From JAUNBG01 sp964442735 (GTDB lineage: Bacteria > Planctomycetota > Planctomycetia > Pirellulales > Thermoguttaceae): a stretch of DNA of 64,000 bases. The notes under the pieces are model-generated. The model was not told the DNA's origin and made no database searches. It saw only the letters and a program-made list of their open reading frames with translations. Where the stretch lies: positions 1-64,000 of the forward strand of contig CAYUAP010000004.1 in the NCBI GenBank assembly GCA_964442735.1, written 5' to 3'. Positions within the stretch are counted from its first letter, which is position 1. Each line of letters opens with the position of its first letter. Made by a program: the position numbers and the translations under genes. Shown here one piece after another: positions 8,287 through 17,848 of this stretch.

Positions 8287-11159
8287 CTCCTTTTAGAATG
8301 TTGCTTTATAAAGAATTCCGCGAGTTTCATCCCTATTTTTGGGCCGGATATATCGGTGCGATTCTCTATTATTTTTCCTTGTATTACTCCGATAGTGGGG
8401 AAAGAGGGAATATTATGTCACAGAACATAATCGTAGGGACCATAGGAGGTTTGTACGCATTTGTAATATCACTGCTAACTCTGTATCAGGAAGTTCAGAA
8501 AAAATCAATTGAATTATTGTGGCGGCTTCCGGTTTCTCCAATTAAAATATATTGGGCGAAGAGTCTGTATCTGTTTGCAACAACAATACTTCTTCATGTT
8601 GTAATATGGATAACAGGGTTCCTTTTTTTTCCTGGTGGTGGAATGGTCAGGGAATTTTTTTACTTGTCCGAATATTTGCCTTTTTACCTTCTGTTTTTGG
8701 GGGTCTTAATTGAGACTGTAATGTTTGTTTCAATTTTCGCTGTTACTCAATTTCGATATGGAAGTGGTATATTTTTTTTGTCACTTTGTTTCGTCTTGTT
8801 ATTTGTGGTATTAAATACATATCTCCAGGATAAAGCATGGACGACAGATCTGTTGATAGGGATGGGAACAGGTATTTTCCTGCTTTTGTCTGTCATAAAT
8901 CCACTTTATGTTCGTAGTTGGTTCTATCGATACGAGTTATTTTTTCGGGAGAACGAAAGTGAAGGGGGGAATGAATTCATTGATAAAACAGATAACCATT
9001 CGTTGGATCGGGAATCTTCTCCGATTACAAAACCTCCATACGGCGAATGGAGAACTTTATGGCACTTTGCCTTTCGGCAAAATAAATTTATGTTTATTTT
9101 TTCAGTAACCAGTTTTCTGATTTTAAATCTTTTGTTATTAAGTATTATCCTGTCGATTTCTCATTGTACGCCCACTTCTGATAGTCTGTTTGGCTTTGAT
9201 TTTCAATATATATATATTTATTTTATGGTTATTTATTTCGACCTGTTAATTTGTTTGGTTATTCAATGTTATATTTCCAGTAGTGTTTGGACGCAAAATA
9301 AATATGGTACTTTACTACAGAACCCATTTGAAATGATCAATCGTTTAGGAGTGTCCCCCATTAAATACTATTGGAGCCGATTACTTGTTTTTGGCGGAAT
9401 ATATACTATTAACCTTCTGATATTCCTCTTGACCCTTGGTTTTTCGTTTTATCTTCTGTCCCATAATACCGAGTTGGTAAATAGTTTTTTTAAGGGATCT
9501 GATATTGGGACCACGTTTGACCAGAAATTTTTGGCCAAAACGGGAATTGTTTTTTCCTGGAATCCCTATTGTATTTTAACGATTGTCTTTGGGTTGATTA
9601 CTCTTTTTTATCTTCCGTTTGCTTTATTACAAAATATTACATTACTTTTTATGCAACATAAAAAAAGAGACATTCGTATTGTAGAATTACTTCTCGTCGT
9701 TCTGTTAATATTGGTTATATGTTCATTTTTTCCTGTTTATATTGTATTTTATTATACGGGAATTTATTTTGCTTCTGACTACTATAATCCCTTTTATTTG
9801 GAACTGCCTCTTTTACTCTTTTTCTTTGTTTTGTCCTGGTTTCTGCTAAAGGAACAGATACGATTTCGATTAAGTATATTAAAGACAACAGGGATATTAT
9901 TGATTGGATTTCTTTTTTGGAGTCTGCTTCTTTTTATTGTTCATCCTTTTATGCAGATTCGGGCAATTCCGGAAGTACCGGAAATCACTTCGGACCAATT
10001 AGAAGTTACGATGAAACCGGTAACACTTGATAAATTTCGACAGCATTTTTGGTTGGAACATTCTCTTGATTTAAAATCTCATAGTAAAGAGACGCCACTT
10101 GATTTGAGTGAACTTGAAGTCTGTTGGGAGCAGACGGTCGAAGAAATGAAAAATCCGGAGACGTACCTCTGTTCCGAATTTACATTTTATACTGAAGCGT
10201 ATATTGCGGGAGTTATGGATTATTGTTCTGCCGAATGGAACGCGGAGACACTTCGACGCGGAATTACTCTTCTGGAGCGAATTCCGCAAACGAGACCATT
10301 ACTGGTACGGCAGTTGGATAATATCTATCGAATAAAGTATCAATTTAGTCAGACAGACTGTAAAAACATTATTGGAGATTATAATTCCAGTTATGAAAAG
10401 CAAAAGAAATGGCAGAATCATTATCGGGGAGAATCGTTATTACCACCTGTATTACCCTGCGAGGAAGAGTTTTGGTGGCGGAATGTCCGATATAGAAAAT
10501 ATATAGGAAACGAACGAAAGACATTAACACCACTTTTGCAGTACGCACAGAGGACGATATACGGAGATACACATTCTTTTAAGGAGGCGGAATATGATTC
10601 CTTTGAAGAGCCCTATCGTCAATACTGTTTGAATTACGATACTTCTTTTTCCAAAACGAGTCTTGTCTCCGGTAGGACTGAACTCTTCAAGGATATCGTT
10701 ACAATAGAGACGTATCGCCGAATGATTCTACTCCAATTGAAAATCCATTTATATCGACTTTGTTGTCATTCAGAACCAAATTCTTTTGACGACCTGTTAC
10801 GGGAAGGTTTGATTAAGGAGATACCAACTGCCCCGGGCACGAAGGATCCATTTCAATGGGGACGGAAATTGGACCAGCCGGTTGAAGTTCAATATACACA
10901 AAAGGACTATCTGAAGGAAACGAAAACATACCAGGAGAAAACCATTACGGCCTATTGCTTTTGGCAATTGGATCGAAAGATACCTCTTTTAATCGATCTG
11001 CCACGTATGACATGGGAAGATTCGGGTATGAATCTTCCACTTAAATACGCATGGAGAAAATATTGGGCAAAAGGAACAGAATGGTATTCGGAAGTTCCTT
11101 ATATTGTAATCGATTCAAAGACAAATCGTTTTGTTCGATTTACATTTCTGGTCGATTGA
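8283..11159 (+). CDS. ABC-2 type permease, internally duplicated, with large soluble C-terminal domain
   Basis: This 958-residue membrane protein begins inside the stop region of its ATPase and has an excellent ribosome site (GGAGGTGA). Two permease halves are visible: VSPIKIYW at V84 and VSPIKYYW at V357 occupy the same place in each half, each followed by hydrophobic segments. The halves therefore look like a tandem duplication that fuses the two membrane subunits of an exporter. A further membrane cluster runs to about residue 565. Residues about 570-958 are soluble, rich in aromatic and charged residues, and not recognised. Ordinary ABC-2 permeases are about 250-550 residues, so the length is unusual. 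Confidence 0.75.
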   Translation: MTPFRMLLYKEFREFHPYFWAGYIGAILYYFSLYYSDSGERGNIMSQNIIVGTIGGLYAFVISLLTLYQEVQKKSIELLWRLPVSPIKIYWAKSLYLFATTILLHVVIWITGFLFFPGGGMVREFFYLSEYLPFYLLFLGVLIETVMFVSIFAVTQFRYGSGIFFLSLCFVLLFVVLNTYLQDKAWTTDLLIGMGTGIFLLLSVINPLYVRSWFYRYELFFRENESEGGNEFIDKTDNHSLDRESSPITKPPYGEWRTLWHFAFRQNKFMFIFSVTSFLILNLLLLSIILSISHCTPTSDSLFGFDFQYIYIYFMVIYFDLLICLVIQCYISSSVWTQNKYGTLLQNPFEMINRLGVSPIKYYWSRLLVFGGIYTINLLIFLLTLGFSFYLLSHNTELVNSFFKGSDIGTTFDQKFLAKTGIVFSWNPYCILTIVFGLITLFYLPFALLQNITLLFMQHKKRDIRIVELLLVVLLILVICSFFPVYIVFYYTGIYFASDYYNPFYLELPLLLFFFVLSWFLLKEQIRFRLSILKTTGILLIGFLFWSLLLFIVHPFMQIRAIPEVPEITSDQLEVTMKPVTLDKFRQHFWLEHSLDLKSHSKETPLDLSELEVCWEQTVEEMKNPETYLCSEFTFYTEAYIAGVMDYCSAEWNAETLRRGITLLERIPQTRPLLVRQLDNIYRIKYQFSQTDCKNIIGDYNSSYEKQKKWQNHYRGESLLPPVLPCEEEFWWRNVRYRKYIGNERKTLTPLLQYAQRTIYGDTHSFKEAEYDSFEEPYRQYCLNYDTSFSKTSLVSGRTELFKDIVTIETYRRMILLQLKIHLYRLCCHSEPNSFDDLLREGLIKEIPTAPGTKDPFQWGRKLDQPVEVQYTQKDYLKETKTYQEKTITAYCFWQLDRKIPLLIDLPRMTWEDSGMNLPLKYAWRKYWAKGTEWYSEVPYIVIDSKTNRFVRFTFLVD

Positions 11160-11194
11160 GAACCGATCGTTATTTATATTCCTGGTTGGAATGA

Positions 11195-11345
11195 TGTATA
11201 AACGTTCGAAATTTCTGTTTTAAGATTATTGTTTATGTTTTAAGATATTGGCAGTCTTCAAAACATTCTCTACCGTCAAACCGTGGATGAAGACGTAGCC
11301 GGAATCCCGATCACTCCGAACAGTCACCGACTACATATGATAACC
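11195..11345 (-). repeat. Family C dispersed repeat, copy 1
   Basis: Read on the minus strand, this intergenic stretch aligns with 60440-60572 on the plus strand. Shared blocks are GATTCCGGMTACGTCTTCAT, TTGACRGTAGAG, and a distal AGAAATTTCRAACRTTTATA. The left copy is uninterrupted, while the right copy contains a family B insertion. Identity looks like about 70-75% by eye. No coding potential is evident. Confidence 0.55.
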
Positions 11346-11427
11346 GGGCTTTTCCAAAAAGGTAAAAGGTGTTATAATTTATCGTATCTCGAAGAATGTT
11401 TTTCACAACGAACAGAAAGTTTACAAA

Positions 11428-14400
11428 ATGATGCAAAATAGAAAAACACGAAGTATTTCTAATATATTGTTGTTGTCAATAATGGGTGTTATACTTTTAG
11501 CATTACCGACCCCGTCCCTATTTGGTTATGTATGTAACACGGCGGTATCCGGACCCTTAAAAGTAATAATGTACCAACCGCCAATCCTTGATACTATCGG
11601 TATACCGAAGGAAGTTGTCGTTCATTTTGAAAATACAGGTGATAATCCTTTAGAATTGAATTTGAACTGGCGTTCCATTAGTCCGATTACATTTGCGGGC
11701 ACGAAAAACGATAAAAGAGAAACCATTACGATTCCTGCAAAAAGTACTTGTGACCACAAAATCACTATTATCGCTGGTCCTAATTGTTTGACAACACATT
11801 ATCCCATTAACCTGGATGTTTCCTTTACCGATTCTACAAACAAACAGACGACATTAAATGTTGTCTATCCAGTCCAGACCCGTATGCCTCAAAGAACGGA
11901 CTGGAAGATTTCCGATCAGAAATTCGGTAATATAAAGGAGGACTGGGATCAAGCCCGTTGGACGACTCCTTCCGGCAGACAATTCGTCTTTAAACTGGAA
12001 GGGACTTCCGGACATGAACGTTCTGCAGAAATTGTACTCGGTTCCGCAGGATTGGTCGATTCCTTAATTACTCTTAAAGACGCCGATTCCTGTGTCTCCT
12101 GGCAGGGAATTCAACTCTGGATTGCTGGTCTTCCTCTTTATCGATATAATCCGGGTCCCTTTACATCAACAAAGGAGCAAAACTCCTGGACGCAGTCTTT
12201 TCAAATAGAGAAAAAGACGGAACAACTCTTTTATTCAATTCGACAGAATCGATTTGCCCTCGAATTGAGCATAACGTGTTCCAATCCGGACCTCTTGAAT
12301 CAGATTACATTTGGTCCTTGTTCTCAAAAGCTGGATGCGTTGTGGCTGGGCCATGGATATTATATCAAAAAACCCGGTACGATGAAAATCGTATCGGATG
12401 GATCGCATTTTTCAACATCTTTTGTCGGTTTCGATTTTGAAAATGGATGTTCCATTTTAATGGCTTCATCGTCGATTATCGGACATTTAGCCTATACTCC
12501 GGAGAAAAATCAATGCTCGATCTTTACAAAAAGTGGTACGACGATCACCCTGATTCCCGGATCGGTCCGAACAGGATCCGCTATGGATTGTGCTATACGT
12601 TATCGAGATATATTTGATAAAAAACCAGCATCAGGAGTTCGGGCGAAGGCAGGCCGTTTTGTCGTTGACGTATGGAACGGTCGTTTTACCGAACACACCC
12701 GACTAATAAAAGATGCCGCAAAATATGGACTGAAAAATGATCTGATCTTTTTGTCCCATAACTGGCAACGATTTCGTTACGACCATCGTCTTCCTGATGT
12801 TTATCCTCCTAATCCACTGTTTGGTACGGTGGAAGAGATTAAGGAGACACTCAAAACGGCCCGGGAAAACGGTTGGTATTTCGGGACACACAATAACGTT
12901 ATCGATTATTATCCGGACTCGACCCGTTTTTCGTTCGATAATGTGGCATTTCTCCCCGATGGAACACCACAAAAAGCGTATCGCAACGTTTTTTTAGACG
13001 CGCAAAGTTATCGTTTGGCACCACATCGGGCTCCCATTGTTCTGGGAGAATGCCTGGAACAAATGAATCGGGACGGCTTTGTTCAAAACGCTCTTTTTGT
13101 CGATGTCCTTGCTTCCTATACCAATTTAATCAATTCCTTTTATTATGACCACCGTGGAAATTATTATTCGCCTGAAAAAGCAACAAAAGGAACAGGAGAA
13201 GTCTTTAATACAATCCATCGTCTACAAGATGCCGCCCTGACCGTGAATTCAAAATCATCCGATAAATCCATCTCCAGTGGACAACAGTCAATTACGGTTA
13301 GTGAAGGAGGCCATGATGGTCTGATTGGAACGCTTGATGGTTCCGACTGTCAATTTCTTTATTTAACGAAAACAGCAAGAGAATATGGTTGGTTCCGTAT
13401 TTCCGAATTTGACAATGCCGTTAAAGTTCCCTGGTTTGACACGGTGAATCATCAAAAATTTATTCATCATGGAGCGGGCTACAGTATTCGTTTTGAAGGA
13501 GGACGTGGACGGGAACTGCACGGACTCGACAGCGACGATTATATCAGTATTGAGGCCATGACCGGACATCCTCCCATGACAGACGCCTATTGCCGGGATG
13601 TTAAAGAGATTCTCTCCGGATATGTTCGTCATATCGATCACAATAAAGCATTATATCAAACGGTCCGTAAATATTACCTTCTACAGGGATTGGCACGTCA
13701 ACTTGCTTTGGATGAAATCGTTCGATTTGAGTTTATTGACAGTAATATCTTTCATCAGAAGATTACATGGAAATCGGGTACGATTGTCTATGTTAATCGT
13801 GGTGATTCCGATTGGCATATTGGAGATAGCATTCTTCCTCAATATGGTTATCGTGCGGAGAATCCTAAATCGGGGCTTCTCTCGACCATTTGCCGTCTTC
13901 AGAATCGGGTCGTGGAATATTCCCTTTGGAAGGAAGGTGACAAGCGCGTCTATTACGTTAACGCTCGAAATCGTCCGTTAGAAGGACTTGTTCCGGTTTC
14001 ACCATTACCAACCGTTGCAGGAACTCGTCAATCAATTACGATAAAATTGAATTGGAATATCTTCCAGAATCAAAAATTATCATTTGATCCGTATACCTTT
14101 ACCTTTTATCTTGTTCGTCGGAAAGGCGCGGAAACCACTTTGGGTGAAGATTATCTTCTGAAATCGATTACGGCCGATTTTCAAAATCCTCTGGAGTTTA
14201 ATTGTGCGCTTCCACCAAAACTCCAGGGAATTTATGATCTACTGATCACTGTTGTTCCCAAGGGAAAAGATATTGAAAATGTCGATAATCGGCTCAAATT
14301 ATTGGCGACTCCGTCTTTCTTTTATCGATATCATTTAGGAAATGTCTCGTTCGATAATGACGGTACATTAGTTTTTCATACCTTCGAAAACGGAGACAAT

Positions 14401-14565
14401 GCCCTTTACGAACGACTCTTCCCACCGGAGAAACCGATTGATTTCGGTTTCTGTAAAACGAAAGGTGGATTTCGTATTATTGATGAACCGGGCAAGGAAA
14501 CTCCGGTTATCATACCACTTCCAGGGGACGAAAATACGGAAATACAGCTTGGAAAATTAAAATAG
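11428..14565 (+). CDS. Large secreted glycoside-hydrolase-like protein
   Basis: This 1045-residue protein has an N-terminal signal peptide (hydrophobic residues about 11-33). An immunoglobulin-like domain with VVVHFENTGDNPLELNLNW covers residues about 50-150, a beta-rich domain covers about 150-400, and a probable (beta/alpha)8 barrel covers about 410-780. Acidic barrel-strand residues are visible in FVVDVWNGRF, LFVDVLASY, RISEFDNA and EGGHDGLIG. Beta-sandwich C-terminal domains follow. The layout resembles large exo- or endo-glycosidases of the GH101/GH129 kind, but I cannot assign a family from sequence alone. The neighbouring sialidase and fucose permease make a glycan substrate likely. 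The gene stops 24 bp before the convergent porin gene ends. Confidence 0.6.
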   Translation: MMQNRKTRSISNILLLSIMGVILLALPTPSLFGYVCNTAVSGPLKVIMYQPPILDTIGIPKEVVVHFENTGDNPLELNLNWRSISPITFAGTKNDKRETITIPAKSTCDHKITIIAGPNCLTTHYPINLDVSFTDSTNKQTTLNVVYPVQTRMPQRTDWKISDQKFGNIKEDWDQARWTTPSGRQFVFKLEGTSGHERSAEIVLGSAGLVDSLITLKDADSCVSWQGIQLWIAGLPLYRYNPGPFTSTKEQNSWTQSFQIEKKTEQLFYSIRQNRFALELSITCSNPDLLNQITFGPCSQKLDALWLGHGYYIKKPGTMKIVSDGSHFSTSFVGFDFENGCSILMASSSIIGHLAYTPEKNQCSIFTKSGTTITLIPGSVRTGSAMDCAIRYRDIFDKKPASGVRAKAGRFVVDVWNGRFTEHTRLIKDAAKYGLKNDLIFLSHNWQRFRYDHRLPDVYPPNPLFGTVEEIKETLKTARENGWYFGTHNNVIDYYPDSTRFSFDNVAFLPDGTPQKAYRNVFLDAQSYRLAPHRAPIVLGECLEQMNRDGFVQNALFVDVLASYTNLINSFYYDHRGNYYSPEKATKGTGEVFNTIHRLQDAALTVNSKSSDKSISSGQQSITVSEGGHDGLIGTLDGSDCQFLYLTKTAREYGWFRISEFDNAVKVPWFDTVNHQKFIHHGAGYSIRFEGGRGRELHGLDSDDYISIEAMTGHPPMTDAYCRDVKEILSGYVRHIDHNKALYQTVRKYYLLQGLARQLALDEIVRFEFIDSNIFHQKITWKSGTIVYVNRGDSDWHIGDSILPQYGYRAENPKSGLLSTICRLQNRVVEYSLWKEGDKRVYYVNARNRPLEGLVPVSPLPTVAGTRQSITIKLNWNIFQNQKLSFDPYTFTFYLVRRKGAETTLGEDYLLKSITADFQNPLEFNCALPPKLQGIYDLLITVVPKGKDIENVDNRLKLLATPSFFYRYHLGNVSFDNDGTLVFHTFENGDNALYERLFPPEKPIDFGFCKTKGGFRIIDEPGKETPVIIPLPGDENTEIQLGKLK

Positions 14566-14589
14566 ATGTAGTCGTGAACGGATACACCG

Positions 14590-15780
14590 CTAGAAGGCCC
14601 AAACCGAATCAATTGCCAGAGAGAGTTGGTCTTTTTTATCGGCATTATTACCATAAAATTCTTTGGAGCAATGATCATATCGAATTTCAGGTCGGATCTT
14701 CCAGGCTTGTTTTTCGTCAATGATCCAATTCGGACCAAAGGTTAAAGAAAGGAAATCCACTTTATCATCATTTGTATCGGAATACTTGATTTGTTGCCAT
14801 TCTATTCGGGTTCCCCATTTCCAATGATCATTGATCGTATAGTGTAAATGTTCTCCGAAAAGAAGACTGGAAGTTTCTGTATCATCCTTGAAAATTTGGT
14901 ATTCGGCAATCGATGTTGAATCAAGTTTATCGGTTAATTGTGTTTTGAATATCCATGAATGAATAGAACCATACTGATGATAACGTTGTTCCAGTCCCGA
15001 AATATTATATTCATTATAATCGCTAAAATCTCCTGCTGTAAAAGCGTATCTAATACTGGATTTATCATTTAGTTTGTATTCAATATTTCCTAAAATGAGG
15101 CTTCCGCCAAGGGAATTATCGAATCCCTGGTTGATACCATTTACCCAACCGAGGGTAAAATCTAATTTTTCGAAGCCATGATAGGAGGCCAAAAAACCGG
15201 TATGGGTAACAGGGAGGCTGTCAAAGGACAGACCGGTTGTATAGAAGAAACGGTCTGAAGCCTTGGTTGATTCTTCTCCGATCAGTGTGTAAAAATGACC
15301 ACCTTTGATCGTCCATTGGTTGAGAGCGATTTCCGCATAAATTTGCGGCATGGCAAAACCATAGGTTGGATTACCATATTTATCATGACCGGTATTCCAA
15401 TCTTCATCCAGACCACGTTCTGTTCGTATAAACCGGGTATCTTCACCGAACATAATATCGGTTCCAAATCCCCAATCGAATCCGTTGTCACTGGTTGCAG
15501 CTTCCTTGGTTATTGCAAGATAGGCCCCGTTGAGTGCGCCACCATTGAGACTGTTGGAAAATACATTTCCATTACTGTCTGCTCCATGGGTATTACCAAT
15601 ATATCCACCATTAATATAACCACTGTATTTTATATCATTTTCCTTGAGACAATGTTTGGTACAAGGACTGGTGTACAATACATCAGACGGTGTCTCTTTT
15701 ACTGCTTCTTGTGCCGAAAGAGACGCAGCCATACTGCTCAATAATAAAAGAGCCGCCATTTTAAACAATTTGTTTTTCAT
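14590..15780 (-). CDS. Outer-membrane beta-barrel porin (BBP2-like)
   Basis: The start at 15780 is chosen because a signal peptide follows (MKNKLFKMAALLLLSSMAASLSAQ) and GAAG lies just upstream; an in-frame extension to 15882 adds only a polar stretch. The mature protein of about 370 residues is rich in alternating aromatic/polar strands, with turns rich in D, N and G. It ends in WAF, the terminal phenylalanine expected for outer-membrane barrels recognised by the BAM machinery. It resembles the BBP2-type porins common in Planctomycetes and Verrucomicrobia. It is divergent from the sugar permease, with 254 bp between the two starts. It could be the outer-membrane entry route for sugars released by the nearby enzymes. 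Confidence 0.75.
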   Translation of the reverse strand: MKNKLFKMAALLLLSSMAASLSAQEAVKETPSDVLYTSPCTKHCLKENDIKYSGYINGGYIGNTHGADSNGNVFSNSLNGGALNGAYLAITKEAATSDNGFDWGFGTDIMFGEDTRFIRTERGLDEDWNTGHDKYGNPTYGFAMPQIYAEIALNQWTIKGGHFYTLIGEESTKASDRFFYTTGLSFDSLPVTHTGFLASYHGFEKLDFTLGWVNGINQGFDNSLGGSLILGNIEYKLNDKSSIRYAFTAGDFSDYNEYNISGLEQRYHQYGSIHSWIFKTQLTDKLDSTSIAEYQIFKDDTETSSLLFGEHLHYTINDHWKWGTRIEWQQIKYSDTNDDKVDFLSLTFGPNWIIDEKQAWKIRPEIRYDHCSKEFYGNNADKKDQLSLAIDSVWAF

Positions 15781-16034
15781 TTCTTCACTTCTTCCGTAAA
15801 TTGTTTTGGGTACCATACTTGTTTTAGTCTTTTTCGTCATAAACCATTCTCGTGATATAATATTTTCATAAAATTTTTTCATTGATTTTTCAAAATTTTA
15901 AATTTGATAAAATAGAGGATTTATACTTTTAAAAAAAAGTACTCTTGAAAGATACGAAAAAAGAATTTATAATAAATTATTTAGAATTGGTAATAGAAAA
16001 ATCAACATAGAGGGCAGAAAGAAAATATAATTCA

Positions 16035-17507
16035 ATGGGACAAAATACTTTAAAAAACGATGACATAATAAAAAATAATAATGGTATGTCTTCCAATAAT
16101 TCGATAAAGAGACGAATACCGATTGTCGGTCGGGAGATATTGATTCCTTTTATATTGTTGACGACCCTTTTTGCCTGGTGGGGATTGGCTAATAATATGA
16201 CCGACACGTTATTATCTGCTTTTAAACGCATTATGAGTTTTAATGACGGTAAAACAGCTTGGATACAAGTCGTCTGTTATGCGTTGGGATACGGTTGTTT
16301 TGCCATACCGGGGGCGATCTTTATGATGCGTTATACGTATAAATCGGGTGTTCTCCTGGGACTGGCTCTTTTTATAACAGGCACGATTCTGTTTTTTCCG
16401 GCACGATACGCGCTTCATTCGCCCGATCTCTGTTATTTTTTTTATTTGGGTGCTATTTTGATTACTTTTGGCGGTTTAGCTATTTTGGAGACGGCATGTA
16501 ATGCCTACGTCTGTGCAATGGGGAATCCGGAAACGGCGGTTCGTCGTCTTAATCTGGCACAATCGTTTAATCCTTTTGGTTCTCTGGTGGGGATTATTGT
16601 TAGTCAGGTCTTTATTTTATCTCAATTGAGTACCTATAACGCGGAGGAACGTCAAGCATTGGATCCGAAAGTTCTGGAGCAGGTTCAGGGGGTGGAACTA
16701 TCGGCCATTTCCTATACCTACGCATCCATCGGTTTGATTCTTTTGGTGACTTGGTTATTGATTTATTTCTGTCGAATGCCGAATCTTCGTGAAAAAAAAC
16801 ATGAATTTCATTTTACCGCCATTTGGAAACGACTTTTCCACAACCGACTTTATATATGTGGTGTTGTGGCCCTATTCTTTTGTGTCGGTTCGCATATCGG
16901 TTGTTGGTCCTATACGGTCCGATATTGTATGGAAGTTTTGAATCTTGACGCTATTGCGAATCAGTCGCCTGAACAACTTCGGAATCTGGAACCGGTTAGC
17001 GCAACATTCTATCGATTTTGCGAAATGATTCATTTTAATGGATTCATACCGCAAACGGCGGAACAGGCAGGAGCAACTTTTTATGTCCTTTCTCAAGTTC
17101 TGTTTATTATAGGTCGGTTTAGTTGTACTGGACTAATGTATTATATTCGTCCGTCGATTCTGCTTTCTTGTCTGGCGGCCCTGGCTGTCGTTAGTTGCTG
17201 TCTGGTAACGATGTGTCCCGGCTTGATAGGAGTCTATGCGCTAATCGTTGCCAGCGGATGTATGTCTCTCATGTTTCCCACTATTTTCAGTTATGCGACA
17301 CACGGACTGGGCGACGATACCAAAATGGGGGGCGCTGGTCTTGTCACCATGTTGTGTGGTGGGGCTATTCTAACTCAAATTCAGGGCTTTATCTCCGATA
17401 CGACCGGAAAAATCGAAATTGCCTATTTCGTACCCATGTTCGCCTTTGCCGTCGTATTTTTCTACGCCATATTTATCTGCCGTAAAATCGATAAAAACAC
17501 GCCATAA
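16035..17507 (+). CDS. FucP-like sugar:proton symporter (MFS, FHS family)
   Basis: This 490-residue protein has twelve predicted transmembrane segments and matches the L-fucose permease subgroup of the major facilitator superfamily. The diagnostic TM1 motif AWWGLANNMTD places an aspartate at D57, and ILETACNAY in the fourth segment places a glutamate at E152. These correspond to the proton/sugar-coupling acidic residues of E. coli FucP. NLAQSFNPFGSLVG is also characteristic. Fucose is a plausible substrate, but related members carry glucose, galactose or N-acetyl sugars. The gene is divergent from the porin and followed by a strong hairpin overlapping its stop codon. Confidence 0.8.
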   Translation: MGQNTLKNDDIIKNNNGMSSNNSIKRRIPIVGREILIPFILLTTLFAWWGLANNMTDTLLSAFKRIMSFNDGKTAWIQVVCYALGYGCFAIPGAIFMMRYTYKSGVLLGLALFITGTILFFPARYALHSPDLCYFFYLGAILITFGGLAILETACNAYVCAMGNPETAVRRLNLAQSFNPFGSLVGIIVSQVFILSQLSTYNAEERQALDPKVLEQVQGVELSAISYTYASIGLILLVTWLLIYFCRMPNLREKKHEFHFTAIWKRLFHNRLYICGVVALFFCVGSHIGCWSYTVRYCMEVLNLDAIANQSPEQLRNLEPVSATFYRFCEMIHFNGFIPQTAEQAGATFYVLSQVLFIIGRFSCTGLMYYIRPSILLSCLAALAVVSCCLVTMCPGLIGVYALIVASGCMSLMFPTIFSYATHGLGDDTKMGGAGLVTMLCGGAILTQIQGFISDTTGKIEIAYFVPMFAFAVVFFYAIFICRKIDKNTP

Positions 17508-17528
17508 TCAAGTTTTTTATTATGGCGT
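17499..17528 (+). terminator. Stem-loop overlapping the permease stop codon
   Basis: ACGCCATAAT (17499-17508) and ATTATGGCGT (17519-17528) form a perfect 10-bp stem with a 10-nt loop containing six T residues. The stop codon is inside the left arm. There is no U-tract after the stem, so a classical rho-independent terminator is not certain; mRNA 3'-end protection is an alternative. Confidence 0.5.
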
Positions 17529-17557
17529 ATTTGTCATGGATAAAATATAAAAAGGGG

Positions 17558-17589
17558 GTAATCGTTCACGGATATAAAGTGAAACCACG
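17558..17589 (-). repeat. Solo end of the family B MITE-like element
   Basis: GTAATCGTTCACGG followed by ATATAAAGTGAAACCACG matches, base for base over most of its length, the reverse complement of the right end of the family B copy at 60573-60776. The rest of the element is absent, so this is a degraded or truncated copy. Confidence 0.65.
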
Positions 17590-17591
17590 AA

Positions 17592-17636
17592 ATTAAAGAG
17601 ACATGGATTAAAGAGACATGGATTAAAGAGACACCG
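17592..17636 (+). repeat. 15-bp tandem repeat, three units
   Basis: ATTAAAGAGACATGG occurs twice in tandem, followed by a third unit with a changed end (ATTAAAGAGACACCG). It adjoins the solo family B end. The rest of the 341-bp spacer to the next gene is AT-rich with nothing recognised. Confidence 0.85.
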
Positions 17637-17848
17637 TAATAATAACGTTTGAAAATAATAAATAGTGACAAAAACTATTGAAAATGAAAGTTACATTCGA
17701 TATTCATAAAAATTCAATAGGACAGTGATTGTAAAATATTATCCTTTTTGATATACTGTCCAAGGTTTTCATTCAAATAGTTACTATTTGAATTGTCAAG
17801 ATATTTTGAATTATCAAGATGTATAGAAAAATATTCAAGAGGTTTACG

